Positions 17,263-26,306 of a stretch of DNA of 64,000 bases are shown here, in pieces (position 1 is the first letter of the stretch; each line of letters begins with the position of its first letter). Location: positions 39,179 through 103,178 of the forward strand of contig CAKPYV010000002.1 in the NCBI GenBank assembly GCA_934203205.1. Reading direction: 5' to 3'. Below the pieces are notes generated by a model that saw only the letters and a list, made by a program, of their open reading frames with translations, ran no database searches and was not told the DNA's origin. A program made the translations under genes and the position numbers. This DNA is from an uncultured Anaerovibrio sp. Its GTDB lineage: Bacteria; Bacillota; Negativicutes; Selenomonadales; Selenomonadaceae.

Positions 17263-18420
17263 ATGCGTAAAACAAAGTGTTTGGCAATGATTCTTGCAGG
17301 TGGCCAGGGAAGTCGTCTGGGTGCCTTGACTAAGAATATTGCAAAACCAGCCGTGCCTTTTGGCGGCAAATACAGAATTATCGATTTTCCATTGTCCAAC
17401 TGTGCTAATTCCGGCATTGACAGGGTAGGTGTATTAACACAGTACCGTCCGTTGGAACTGCATACCTATTTGGGAACAGGTAATGCCTGGGATTTGGATA
17501 AATCCACCGGCGGTGTGTTTATTCTGCCACCATATGCCAGAGATAAGGGCGCAGATTGGTACAAAGGCACAGCAGATGCTATTTATCAGAATCTGAATTT
17601 CATTGACATGATGGATCCAGAGTATGTACTGATTCTGTCAGGGGACCATATTTATACTATGGACTATTCCAAGATGCTGGATGTACATCGTGCCAACAAG
17701 GCAGATGCTACCATTGGTGTATTTGAAGTGCCTTGGGATGAGGCACCACGCTTTGGTATTATGAATACTGATTCTGTGGATGGTAGGATTATTGAATTTG
17801 AGGAGAAGCCAGCCAAGCCCAAGAGCAATCTGGCCTCTATGGGTATTTATATTTTTAATCGTGAGTTCCTGAGCCGTTATCTGACGGCAGATGCTGCTGA
17901 TGAAAATTCCAGTCATGACTTCGGCAAGAATATTATTCCTGCCATGCTGAATGACAATGCTCGTTTGTATTCCTATGCCTTTGAGGGGTATTGGAAGGAT
18001 GTAGGAACTATTGAGAGTCTGTGGCAGGCCAATATGGACCTGTTGGCCGATGAGCCGCCATTCTCTTTCAATAGCTCCTGGACTATTTATTCCTCCAATC
18101 CATCTCTGCCACCACATTATATTGGCAATGAGGCACGGGTGCACAATTCCATGCTGAATGAAGGTTCTATGATTTTTGGCGAAGTGGATCACTCTGTCCT
18201 CTTCTCAGGGGTAAAGATTGGCAAGGGTGCCAAGGTTACTAATTCCGTCATCATGCCATTTACCAAGATTGAAGAAAATGCTGTTATTGATCATGCCATT
18301 GTTGCTCAGAACTGTGTTATTTCTGCCGGTGCAGTTGTAACCGGTGAGGCGGGAGCTATTGCCGTAGTCCCAGAGGGAGAGGTAGTAGAGGCCACTGATG
18401 AAGGGGAACAGGTAAGCTGA
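17263..18420 (+). CDS. glgC: Glucose-1-phosphate adenylyltransferase, catalytic subunit
   Basis: 385 residues. It makes ADP-glucose from glucose-1-phosphate and ATP, the first committed step of glycogen synthesis. The N-terminal nucleotidyltransferase fold begins MILAGGQGSRLGALTKNIAKP, carrying the GGxGxRL loop and Lys, and continues YRIIDFPLSNC. LSGDHIYTMDY is the metal-binding region and GRIIEFEEKPAKP the G1P site. The C-terminal left-handed beta-helix (from about 290) carries repeats such as VKIGKGAKVTNSVIMP. It is followed by glgD, the regulatory-type paralogue, as in the heteromeric GlgCD of Firmicutes. Confidence 0.95.
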   Translation: MRKTKCLAMILAGGQGSRLGALTKNIAKPAVPFGGKYRIIDFPLSNCANSGIDRVGVLTQYRPLELHTYLGTGNAWDLDKSTGGVFILPPYARDKGADWYKGTADAIYQNLNFIDMMDPEYVLILSGDHIYTMDYSKMLDVHRANKADATIGVFEVPWDEAPRFGIMNTDSVDGRIIEFEEKPAKPKSNLASMGIYIFNREFLSRYLTADAADENSSHDFGKNIIPAMLNDNARLYSYAFEGYWKDVGTIESLWQANMDLLADEPPFSFNSSWTIYSSNPSLPPHYIGNEARVHNSMLNEGSMIFGEVDHSVLFSGVKIGKGAKVTNSVIMPFTKIEENAVIDHAIVAQNCVISAGAVVTGEAGAIAVVPEGEVVEATDEGEQVS

Positions 18421-18469
18421 GCTGGCTTTCAGTCAGACTAATGACAACAATAAGAACGGAGTGATCGTT

Positions 18470-19576
18470 TTGAGTAATATGATGGGTATTATAAAGCTGG
18501 ATGGTGCTAACTCCATGCTGAAGGAGCTGTGCGAGCATCGTCCTGTTGCGTCTCTGCCAATTGCAGGACGCTATCGGGTTATTGATTTTGCTGTTTCCAA
18601 TATGGTAAATTCCGCTATTGTCAATGTAGGCGTGCTTTTGTCTGCCAATGCCAGATCCATTTTTGACCATCTGCGTTCTGGTAAGGATTGGGATTTGGCC
18701 CGCCATCGTGGAGGTCTTTCCTATCTGCCATCAGATCCTTATGATGGCAAGCCTGCTACAGGGGATTTGCAGGGGCTGTATAGCAATATGGATTATATTC
18801 AGCATAATGCAGCTGAGTACATTCTCATTGCTCAGGCAGACTGTGTGTACAATATGGATTTCCGCTCCGTATTGTTATTCCATCAGAATACCGGCGCGGA
18901 TATAACCATGGTTTATTCCAAGGCTCAGGCTGATATTTCTGGTAATGCTGCTGTTATGAAGGTAACAGAAAATGGCCGGGTAACTGATATTGCCAAGTCC
19001 CTCACTGTTACTGCCGGTACCAATGATTTCCTGGGTGTATATCTCATGTCCAAGGATACTTTCGTAAAGGTTGTGTCCAATGGCTTTGAGCGTGGCGGCA
19101 CTGACTTCCTGCTGGATGGCATTATCCGTCATATGGAGGAATATAGCATTTTTGGCTATGAGCACAAGGGCTATGTATCCCGGATTAATTCCACGATGGC
19201 TTATTTCAATGCCAACAAGGATTTCCTCAATCCAGAGATTTGGAGCGAGGTATTCATGGGTGATAATTTGATTCACACCAAAACCAAGGATGCAGCACCA
19301 GTACAGTACAAGGATACCTCTAGAGTGGTAAATTGTCTGGTGGCTAATGGCTGCGAAATTCGTGGCGAGGTGGAGAACAGTATTATCTTCCGGGATGTAA
19401 AGATTGGCGAAGGAGTCAAGATTAAGGATTGCATTATCATGGAAAGATGCGTTATTGAGGATAACGCTATGCTCCGCAATGTTATCTGCGACAAAAATGT
19501 TACCGTTAGCAAGGATCAGTGGCTGAAGGGTGCGGATAACTATCCTCTAATTGTTGCCAAGAATACCACAATCTAA
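18470..19576 (+). CDS. glgD: Glucose-1-phosphate adenylyltransferase subunit GlgD
   Basis: 368 residues from TTG 18470 (GGAG at 18458-18461, eight bases upstream). It is homologous to GlgC along its length, with YRVIDFAVSNMVNS and a C-terminal beta-helix (VKIGEGVKIKDCIIME). The nucleotide-binding GGxGxRL loop is replaced by MMGIIKLDGANSM, as in known GlgD proteins that are weakly or not catalytic and modulate GlgC. It lies 49 bases after glgC and is followed by a terminator, so glgCD form one unit. Confidence 0.93.
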   Translation: MSNMMGIIKLDGANSMLKELCEHRPVASLPIAGRYRVIDFAVSNMVNSAIVNVGVLLSANARSIFDHLRSGKDWDLARHRGGLSYLPSDPYDGKPATGDLQGLYSNMDYIQHNAAEYILIAQADCVYNMDFRSVLLFHQNTGADITMVYSKAQADISGNAAVMKVTENGRVTDIAKSLTVTAGTNDFLGVYLMSKDTFVKVVSNGFERGGTDFLLDGIIRHMEEYSIFGYEHKGYVSRINSTMAYFNANKDFLNPEIWSEVFMGDNLIHTKTKDAAPVQYKDTSRVVNCLVANGCEIRGEVENSIIFRDVKIGEGVKIKDCIIMERCVIEDNAMLRNVICDKNVTVSKDQWLKGADNYPLIVAKNTTI

Positions 19577-19644
19577 TTATGGCAAAATAGTGTGCAGGGA
19601 GGCACAGGAAAAATTATTTTTCTGCAAAACTTGCATAAATAGGG

Positions 19645-19696
19645 CCGCTGCAGAAGTGTAGTAGACATAAATACCATGCTTTTGCAGCGGTTTTTT
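19645..19696 (+). terminator. Rho-independent terminator after glgD
   Basis: CCGCTGCA (19645-19652) pairs with TGCAGCGG (19683-19690), followed by TTTTTT. It separates glgCD from glgP. Confidence 0.85.
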
Positions 19697-19716
19697 ACAT
19701 CAACAGCTAAGGAAAA

Positions 19717-19744
19717 TGGACAAATTGAAAAAATATGATATAAT
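19717..19744 (+). promoter_or_regulatory. Promoter upstream of glgP
   Basis: TGGACA (19717-19722), 16 bases, TATAAT (19739-19744), directly after the glgCD terminator. It would give a leader of about 120 nt on the glgP transcript. Confidence 0.55.
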
Positions 19745-19802
19745 ACAAGCGGTGTCATTATATTTTATTCATAGTTTTTTATTACATTTTCCACCGTTGT
19801 TG

Positions 19803-19850
19803 GGAATACTATAGAGTTAGATGCACACACATCAGGACTATAGTTATTCC
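19803..19850 (+). promoter_or_regulatory. Stem-loop in the glgP leader
   Basis: GGAATA-CTATAG (19803-19814) pairs with CTATAGTTATTCC (19838-19850) with one bulged base, and an inner GATG/CATC pair closes an ACACA-type loop. No T-run follows, so it is not a terminator. It ends ten bases before the AGGAG of glgP, suggesting an effect on mRNA stability or translation. Confidence 0.5.
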
Positions 19851-19873
19851 ATTAGAGGATAGGAGTTGAAATT

Positions 19874-22318
19874 ATGTCAGTAATTGAGCGAGACATTGAT
19901 ACCATGAAAGAAGAGCTGAAGCAGCGTTTTGTTACCACAGCCCAGATAAATTATGGCCGTGAGCTTTCTGACCTCAGCGAACATGAACTTTATGAGACCT
20001 TGGCACAGGTCGTAAAGCAGTATACTTCTGAAAATTGGATTAAAACTAACAAGCAGTACCAGGAAAACGATGAGAAGCAGGTTTATTATTTCTCCATCGA
20101 GTTCCTGCTGGGACGTCTTTTGAATACCAATCTGATTAATTTGGATTTGAAGAATGCCCTGAAAGCCATGCTGCAGGATTTGGATTTGGATATTCATGAC
20201 CTTTATGAGGAAGAGCCAGATGCAGGCCTGGGTAATGGCGGCTTGGGCCGGTTGGCAGCCTGCTTCATTGATTCCATGGCTTCTCTGGGCCTGGCTGCTC
20301 ATGGCTGCGGTATCCGCTATCAGTATGGCCTTTTTGAGCAGAAGGTTGTTAATGGCCAGCAGGTTGAGATTCCAGATAATTGGCTGCGCAATGGCTTTGC
20401 CTGGGAGTTCCGCAAGCCTAACAAGGCTGTAAAGGTTCGTTTTGGCGGCAAGGCTTATATGCACATCAATGATGATGGTTCCTCCACTGCTGTTCACGAT
20501 GAATACACTGAGGTTACTGCAGTGCCTTACGATGTACCTGTTATTGGCTACAAGAACCGCACTGTCAATACACTGCGCCTTTGGAATGCTGAGGCAAATC
20601 AGGATTTCTCCGATTATGCAAGCCTTACCAATGATGAGATTAAGGAGCGTCAGGAGTACCGCAACAGGGTAAATAAGATTACTGAGTTCCTGTATCCAAA
20701 TGATAGCACCGATGATGGCAAGCGCCTCCGTCTGGTTCAGGAGTACTTCTTTGTATCCGCTGGTGTACAGAGCATTGTTCGTCATTTCATGCGTACCCAT
20801 GATGATGTTACCACCTTTGCAGACAAGGTGTGCATCCAGATTAACGATACCCATCCAGCCGTAGCAGTAGCAGAGCTGATGCGTGTATTTATTGATGATT
20901 ATGGACTGGATTGGGATGTAGCCTGGGATATTACCAGCCACACTGTAGCCTACACCAACCACACCATTTTGCCAGAGGCTTTGGAGAAGTGGGATAGAGA
21001 TCTGTTCAAGGATCTGCTGCCACGTATCTACATGATTATTGACGAGATTAACCGTCGCTTCCTCTATGAGGTTCGTTCCAAGTATCCAGGAGATGAGAAT
21101 CTGATTCATGAACTGTCCATTATTCAGGATGGCCAGGTTCATATGGCTCGTCTGGCTGTAGTTGGCTCCTTTAGCGTTAACGGCGTAGCAAGACTCCACA
21201 CCAATATTCTGAAGGAAAGCACTCTGAAGTATTTCTATCAGTATTATCCAGATAAGTTCAATAACAAGACCAATGGTATTACCCATCGCCGCTGGCTCAT
21301 TAGTGCCAACAACGCTTTGGCTCATGTTATTGATGACAAGCTGACTCGTCAGTGGAGAGGGGACACCCGCATGATGAAGCAGCTGAATCAGTATGTAAAT
21401 GATCCAGCCTTCCTGAAGCAGCTGGACAAGGTAAAGCGTGCGAGAAAGCGTGCGCTGGCTCAGTATGTATGGTCTCACAACAAGGTACGCATCAAGATTG
21501 ATTCTATCTTTGATGTACAGGTAAAGCGTATTCATTCCTACAAGCGTCAGCTGATGAATATCATGCATATTATGTATCAGTATGATCGTCTGAAGAATGA
21601 TCCTGAGTACAAGATGCCTGTACCAGTTGTATATTTCTTTGGCGGCAAGGCTGCTCCTGGTTATTTTGTAGCCAAGGAGACTATTCGTCTGATTCTGGCT
21701 GTAGCTAACAAGATTAATACAGATCCAAGCATTGATGGCAAGATTAAGGTTGTCTTCCTGGAGAACTTCGGGGTATCTCTGGGTGAAAAGGTATATCCTG
21801 CAGCTGATGTCAGCGAGCAGATTTCCACAGCTTCCAAGGAGGCTTCCGGTACTGGTAACATGAAGTTCATGATGAACGGTGCTATTACCTTGGGAACTAT
21901 GGATGGTGCTAATGTAGAGATTCATGAGCAGGTAGGGGATGAAAACTGCGTAATCTTCGGTATGCGTTCCGAGGAGGTTATTGATCTTTACGATCACGGC
22001 GGCTACAGTGCATGGGATGAGTACAACACCAATGCCAATGTGCGTCTAGTTATGAATCAGATGACTGATGGCACCTATGGCAACTTCCAGAGCCTCTTTG
22101 ATTATCTGGTAAACAGCAATGATGAATTCTTTATCATGAAGGACTTCAATGCTTATATTGAAGCTCATGAGGAAATCGTTCGCCGTTATCAGGATCATAA
22201 CGCATGGCTCCGTTCCTGCGCTATCAATATCGCAAATTCCGGTATTTTCTCCTCTGACCGTACCATCGCCCAGTATGCAGAGGATATCTGGGACATCGAA
22301 CCAGTAGATATAGAGTAA
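19874..22318 (+). CDS. glgP: Glycogen/starch phosphorylase
   Basis: 814 residues, the usual length of the GT35 family. It releases glucose-1-phosphate from glycogen or maltodextrin ends using inorganic phosphate. Seen: FSIEFLLGRLL near residue 77, GLGNGGLGRLAACFIDS near 118, NDTHPAVAVAELMR, FNNKTNGITHRRWL, and the PLP site EASGTGNMKFMMNGAITLG with its Schiff-base Lys. The chain ends cleanly with no extension. It stands between its own promoter and glgB, 30 bases before the latter, so breakdown and branching are co-expressed. Confidence 0.96.
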   Translation: MSVIERDIDTMKEELKQRFVTTAQINYGRELSDLSEHELYETLAQVVKQYTSENWIKTNKQYQENDEKQVYYFSIEFLLGRLLNTNLINLDLKNALKAMLQDLDLDIHDLYEEEPDAGLGNGGLGRLAACFIDSMASLGLAAHGCGIRYQYGLFEQKVVNGQQVEIPDNWLRNGFAWEFRKPNKAVKVRFGGKAYMHINDDGSSTAVHDEYTEVTAVPYDVPVIGYKNRTVNTLRLWNAEANQDFSDYASLTNDEIKERQEYRNRVNKITEFLYPNDSTDDGKRLRLVQEYFFVSAGVQSIVRHFMRTHDDVTTFADKVCIQINDTHPAVAVAELMRVFIDDYGLDWDVAWDITSHTVAYTNHTILPEALEKWDRDLFKDLLPRIYMIIDEINRRFLYEVRSKYPGDENLIHELSIIQDGQVHMARLAVVGSFSVNGVARLHTNILKESTLKYFYQYYPDKFNNKTNGITHRRWLISANNALAHVIDDKLTRQWRGDTRMMKQLNQYVNDPAFLKQLDKVKRARKRALAQYVWSHNKVRIKIDSIFDVQVKRIHSYKRQLMNIMHIMYQYDRLKNDPEYKMPVPVVYFFGGKAAPGYFVAKETIRLILAVANKINTDPSIDGKIKVVFLENFGVSLGEKVYPAADVSEQISTASKEASGTGNMKFMMNGAITLGTMDGANVEIHEQVGDENCVIFGMRSEEVIDLYDHGGYSAWDEYNTNANVRLVMNQMTDGTYGNFQSLFDYLVNSNDEFFIMKDFNAYIEAHEEIVRRYQDHNAWLRSCAINIANSGIFSSDRTIAQYAEDIWDIEPVDIE

Positions 22319-22348
22319 TTCAATCCATTTTAGAGAGGGGATGGACAA

Positions 22349-24598
22349 ATGAATCTGTCACAACTCACAGAGTATGATACCTTCCTATTCCATCAGGGAA
22401 CTAACTGCAGGGCTTATGAGATGTTGGGAGCACATATCACCGAGGAGAATGGCCAGCAAGGCGTTCGCTTCAGCGTATGGGCTCCTAATGCCAAATCTGT
22501 CAGCGTAGTTGGTGAGTTTAACAATTGGGATACCAGGGTAAATGAAATGTCCCGCATTGAGGATGGGGAGATCTGGAAGATCTTTATCCCAGGCCTCAAG
22601 GAGGGAGATATTTACAAATATGCTATTATGCCGCAGCATGGCGGCCCTCATATTATGAAGGCTGACCCATATGGGTATTATTGCGAGGTGCCACCGGCTA
22701 CCGCTTCCCGTGTTTTTGATATGAATCATTATCAGTGGCAGGATCAGGAATGGCAGGAACGCAAGCAGCGTACCCAGTCTTATGGCCAGCCTATGCTGAC
22801 CTATGAGGTTCATGTTGGTTCCTGGCGTCGGGATGCAGAGGGCAAAGCTTTGTCCTATAGGGAATTGGCTGACAAGCTGGTAAACTATGTGAAGGATATG
22901 AACTATACCCATATAGAGTTTATGCCTTTGTGTGAGCACCCATTTGAAGGTTCCTGGGGTTATCAGGCTACTGGCTATTATGCAGCCACCAGTCGTTTCG
23001 GTACTCCTGATGATTTGCGTTATCTGATTGACAAGGCACATCAGGCAGGTATTGGGGTTATTATGGACTGGGTGCCTGGTCATTTCTGTAAAGATGATCA
23101 TGGTCTGAGAGATTTTGATGGCCGGAATCTGTATGAATCCGACAATCCTCAGAGGGCAGACAATGCTGGTTGGGGTACCACCAATTTTGATTATGGCCGC
23201 ACTGAGGTACAGAGTTTTTTGATTTCCAATGCTATTTTCTGGATGGATCAGTATCATATTGATGGCCTTCGCATTGATGCTGTGGCCAATATGCTGTATC
23301 TGGATTACGGCAGAAAGAGTGGCGAATGGCAGCCCAATAAGCATGGCGGCAACGGCAATCTGGAGGCTATAGATTTCCTCCACAAGCTGAATGAAACCGT
23401 GTTTAGAGAGTACCCTCAGGCTTTGATGATTGCTGAGGAGTCTACCTCCTGGCCAAATATTTCCAAGCCTGTTTATATGGGTGGTATGGGCTTTAACTAC
23501 AAGTGGAATATGGGCTGGATGAATGATATCCTGAGATATTGCAGTCTGGATCCTATCTACCGCAAGTGGCATCATGACAAGATTACCTTCTCCATGATGT
23601 ATGCCTTTAGTGAGAATTTTGTGCTGCCTCTTTCCCATGATGAGGTAGTGCATGGCAAGTGCTCCCTGATTAACAAAATGCCAGGTGATTATTGGCAGAA
23701 ATTTGCGGGCCTCCGTGGTTTCTTTGGCTATTGGATGGCTCATCCAGGCAAAAAGCTGCTGTTCCAGGGCGGTGAATTTGGTCAGTTTATCGAGTGGAAG
23801 TGGAATGATAGCTTGGATTGGCATCTTCCAGAAAAATATGAGATGCATACCAAGATGTTGGAGTATTCCAAGGAGCTGAATAAGTTCTATGTAGACCACA
23901 AGGAGTTCTGGCAGATTGACTTTGACTGGGGTGGCTTTGAGTGGATTGACTGCGACGATGCAGATGATAGTATCATTTCCTTTATCCGTCGTGCAGATAA
24001 TGGTGATTTTGTGATTGCTATTTGCAACTTTACGCCAGCAGTTCGTCATGGCGCTCGCTTTGGTGTACCAGAGGCTGGTACCTATGAGGAAGTATTTAAC
24101 AGTGATGCAGCCAAATTTGGCGGCTCCAATGTTATTAACGAAAATGACATTCCATCTCAGGATGTGCCTTGGAATAACAAATCCTATTCTATTCAGATAA
24201 CAGTACCTCCATTGGCAACTGTCTACATTCAGTTGAAAAAGGAGCGTCCCCTAAAAGGCAAGACTGTATCTGAAAAGCAGGAAACTGTAGAGGCAGAGGT
24301 TGTGGAGCCAAAGGCTGAGGAGAAGAAAAAAACAACTCGTACTAGAAAGTCCACAGCTAAAAAGACTGCTACAGCCAAGAAGGCTGTTCAGGGGGAAGAG
24401 GCAGAGAAAAAGGCAGCAGCTAAAAAGCCAGCTGCTAAGAAGACTGCCACCAAAACTACAGCAAAAACAGCTACCAAAAAGACAACTGCCAAGACAAAGA
24501 CTGCCAAGACAGCTGCCAAAGCTGTGCCTGAGGCCATCGAGGGTGAGGCCAAGCCAAAGCGCAGAGGTCGTCCACCTAAGAAAAAGTCTGAGGTATAA
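22349..24598 (+). CDS. glgB: 1,4-alpha-glucan branching enzyme with a histone-like, AT-hook tail
   Basis: 749 residues. Residues 1-630 are a normal GH13 branching enzyme: an N-terminal CBM48 (VRFSVWAPNAKSVSVVGEFN), then HVGSWRR, DWVPGHFCKDDHGLRDFDG, GLRIDAVANML with the nucleophile Asp, IAEES with the acid Glu, and LSHDEVVHGKCSL. It makes alpha-1,6 branches in glycogen. Residues 631-749 are an added tail of Lys, Ala, Thr and Pro with repeats such as AAAKKPAAKKTATK and a final PKRRGRPPKKK (about 736-746), the core of an AT-hook. Such tails resemble histone H1 and bacterial histone-like proteins and are not part of usual GlgB. A DNA- or polyanion-binding role is inference. Confidence 0.95.
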   Translation: MNLSQLTEYDTFLFHQGTNCRAYEMLGAHITEENGQQGVRFSVWAPNAKSVSVVGEFNNWDTRVNEMSRIEDGEIWKIFIPGLKEGDIYKYAIMPQHGGPHIMKADPYGYYCEVPPATASRVFDMNHYQWQDQEWQERKQRTQSYGQPMLTYEVHVGSWRRDAEGKALSYRELADKLVNYVKDMNYTHIEFMPLCEHPFEGSWGYQATGYYAATSRFGTPDDLRYLIDKAHQAGIGVIMDWVPGHFCKDDHGLRDFDGRNLYESDNPQRADNAGWGTTNFDYGRTEVQSFLISNAIFWMDQYHIDGLRIDAVANMLYLDYGRKSGEWQPNKHGGNGNLEAIDFLHKLNETVFREYPQALMIAEESTSWPNISKPVYMGGMGFNYKWNMGWMNDILRYCSLDPIYRKWHHDKITFSMMYAFSENFVLPLSHDEVVHGKCSLINKMPGDYWQKFAGLRGFFGYWMAHPGKKLLFQGGEFGQFIEWKWNDSLDWHLPEKYEMHTKMLEYSKELNKFYVDHKEFWQIDFDWGGFEWIDCDDADDSIISFIRRADNGDFVIAICNFTPAVRHGARFGVPEAGTYEEVFNSDAAKFGGSNVINENDIPSQDVPWNNKSYSIQITVPPLATVYIQLKKERPLKGKTVSEKQETVEAEVVEPKAEEKKKTTRTRKSTAKKTATAKKAVQGEEAEKKAAAKKPAAKKTATKTTAKTATKKTTAKTKTAKTAAKAVPEAIEGEAKPKRRGRPPKKKSEV

Positions 24599-24662
24599 GA
24601 AAGGTGTTTGATTAAGAGAAGGGGTCCATCGGTATGGTGCAAGGGCACTAGAAAGAAGGTTT

Positions 24663-26135
24663 ATGATGAAGGTATTGTATGTAGCTTCAGAGGCTGTTCC
24701 ATTTATCAAGACAGGAGGATTGGCAGATGTAGCTGGTTCCCTGCCGAAAGAGCTGGCAAAAATGGGGGTTGATGCCAGAGTAATTTTGCCAAAGTACAGC
24801 AAGATTGCTGAGGAATATAAAGCTCAAATGACACATGTAGGACATATTTTTGTTCCTGTGTCCTGGCGTCACAAATATGCTGGCGTGGATATGCTGAAGC
24901 AGGATGGAGTTACCTACTATTTTGTAGATAACGAGGATTATTTCAAGCGGGATGGCCTTTATGGCTATGGCGATGATGCAGAGAGATTTTCCTTCTTCTC
25001 CCGTGCAGTACTAAACCTTTTGCCTTTACTGGATTTCTTCCCAGATGTGATTAATTCCAACGATTGGCATGCCGCCTTGGTTAATGTTTTCCTGAAGCTG
25101 GAGCATCAGGGAGATGAGAGGTATGAGAATATCAAGACCGTATTCTCTATCCACAATCTGAAATATCAGGGAATCTTTAACAAGGATGTTATGGATGATG
25201 TACTGGGCCTGGACTGGAAGTATTTCAATAATGGTGATTTGGAGTTTAATGACTCTGTTAATTTCATGAAGGGCGGCATTGTTTATGCTGATGTGGTAGG
25301 CACTGTTAGCCGTACCTATGCCCAGGAAATTCAGTATCCATATTTTGGTGAGCAGCTGGATGGCCTGCTGAGAACCCGGGGAGACAAAATAGCTGGTATC
25401 GTTAATGGTATTGACTATGATGTTTACAACCCAGAAACAGACAAGAATCTGTTTGTCAACTATGGGCCTAAGAACTTGGCTATGAAGAATGAGAACAAGG
25501 TTAAGCTGCAGGAACAGCTGGGACTGCCAGTGGATAGACATATTCCTATGATAGGCTTGGTTTCCCGTCTGGTAGCAGCCAAGGGCTTGGATTTGATTGT
25601 TCGGGTTATGGATGAGCTGTTGCAGGCTGAGGAGTGCCAGTTTGTTCTGTTGGGTACTGGGGACAAACAGTATGAGGATTGGTTCCGGGGCTTGCAGTGG
25701 CGTTTGCCACAGAAGGTTTCTGCCAATATCCGCTTCTCCAATGAGCTGGCTCAGAGGATTTATGCAGGTGCAGATATGTTCCTGATGCCATCTGTATATG
25801 AGCCTTGCGGTTTGGGACAGTTGATTGCTCTTCGCTATGGCACTGTGCCCATTGTCCGTGCTACTGGCGGCTTGAAGGACACTGTAACTTCCTTCAATAA
25901 GTACACTGGTCAGGGCAATGGCTATAGCTTCAATAATATCAACGCCCATGATATGCTCTTTACCATGAAAACTGCCTTGGCAGATTTCAGAGATCCTAAT
26001 ATCTGGCAGCATGTGGTGAAGAATGCTATTGCTAGTGATTTTAGCTGGCATAAATCTGCTCAGGAATATTTACATCTTTATGAGAATCTGATGGCAGAGA
26101 AGCCTGCTCAGGAAGCAGTTCCATCAGAGGAATAA
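24663..26135 (+). CDS. glgA: Glycogen synthase (ADP-glucose)
   Basis: 490 residues, GT5 family. It adds glucose from ADP-glucose to the non-reducing end of glycogen. It shows KTGGLADVAGSLPKEL at residues 16-31 (the KTGGL donor loop), INSNDWHAALV, the IVNGIDYDVYNPETD stretch and YEPCGLGQLIALRYGTVPIVRATGGLKDTV in the C-lobe. Two ATG codons (24663 and 24666) follow a GAAGG site; either may serve. It is the last of three tightly spaced genes glgP-glgB-glgA and is closed by a terminator. Confidence 0.95.
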   Translation: MMKVLYVASEAVPFIKTGGLADVAGSLPKELAKMGVDARVILPKYSKIAEEYKAQMTHVGHIFVPVSWRHKYAGVDMLKQDGVTYYFVDNEDYFKRDGLYGYGDDAERFSFFSRAVLNLLPLLDFFPDVINSNDWHAALVNVFLKLEHQGDERYENIKTVFSIHNLKYQGIFNKDVMDDVLGLDWKYFNNGDLEFNDSVNFMKGGIVYADVVGTVSRTYAQEIQYPYFGEQLDGLLRTRGDKIAGIVNGIDYDVYNPETDKNLFVNYGPKNLAMKNENKVKLQEQLGLPVDRHIPMIGLVSRLVAAKGLDLIVRVMDELLQAEECQFVLLGTGDKQYEDWFRGLQWRLPQKVSANIRFSNELAQRIYAGADMFLMPSVYEPCGLGQLIALRYGTVPIVRATGGLKDTVTSFNKYTGQGNGYSFNNINAHDMLFTMKTALADFRDPNIWQHVVKNAIASDFSWHKSAQEYLHLYENLMAEKPAQEAVPSEE

Positions 26136-26155
26136 AATAGTATAGCGTGATTTGG

Positions 26156-26194
26156 AAAGTAGTGGATTTGCCTGGGGTAAATCCGCTACTTTTT
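26156..26194 (+). terminator. Rho-independent terminator after glgA
   Basis: AAAGTAGTGGATTT pairs with AAATCCGCTACTTT around a nine-base loop, followed by T. It ends the glgP-glgB-glgA unit. Confidence 0.85.
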
Positions 26195-26306
26195 AGTATA
26201 AAAAATTTATCTTTTCTAAGCATTATGTGACATAATTTGGTATAATATACCTAAGTAATGCGATGATTGTAGAAATTAATCTTTACCGGGGGACTGGGGA
26301 AGATAG

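Noticed and set aside
18470..19576. GlgD as a second active ADP-glucose pyrophosphorylase
   Set aside because: The nucleotide-binding GGxGxRL loop is replaced, as in known GlgD subunits, so it is better viewed as a regulatory partner of GlgC.
19877..21997. A 706-codon open frame on the minus strand inside glgP, and similar long antisense frames opposite ndh, glgB and the amylase fusion
   Set aside because: They lie wholly opposite genes with clear protein families, lack ribosome-binding sites, and are rich in His/Ile/Leu as expected for the complement of biased codons. They are shadows, not genes.
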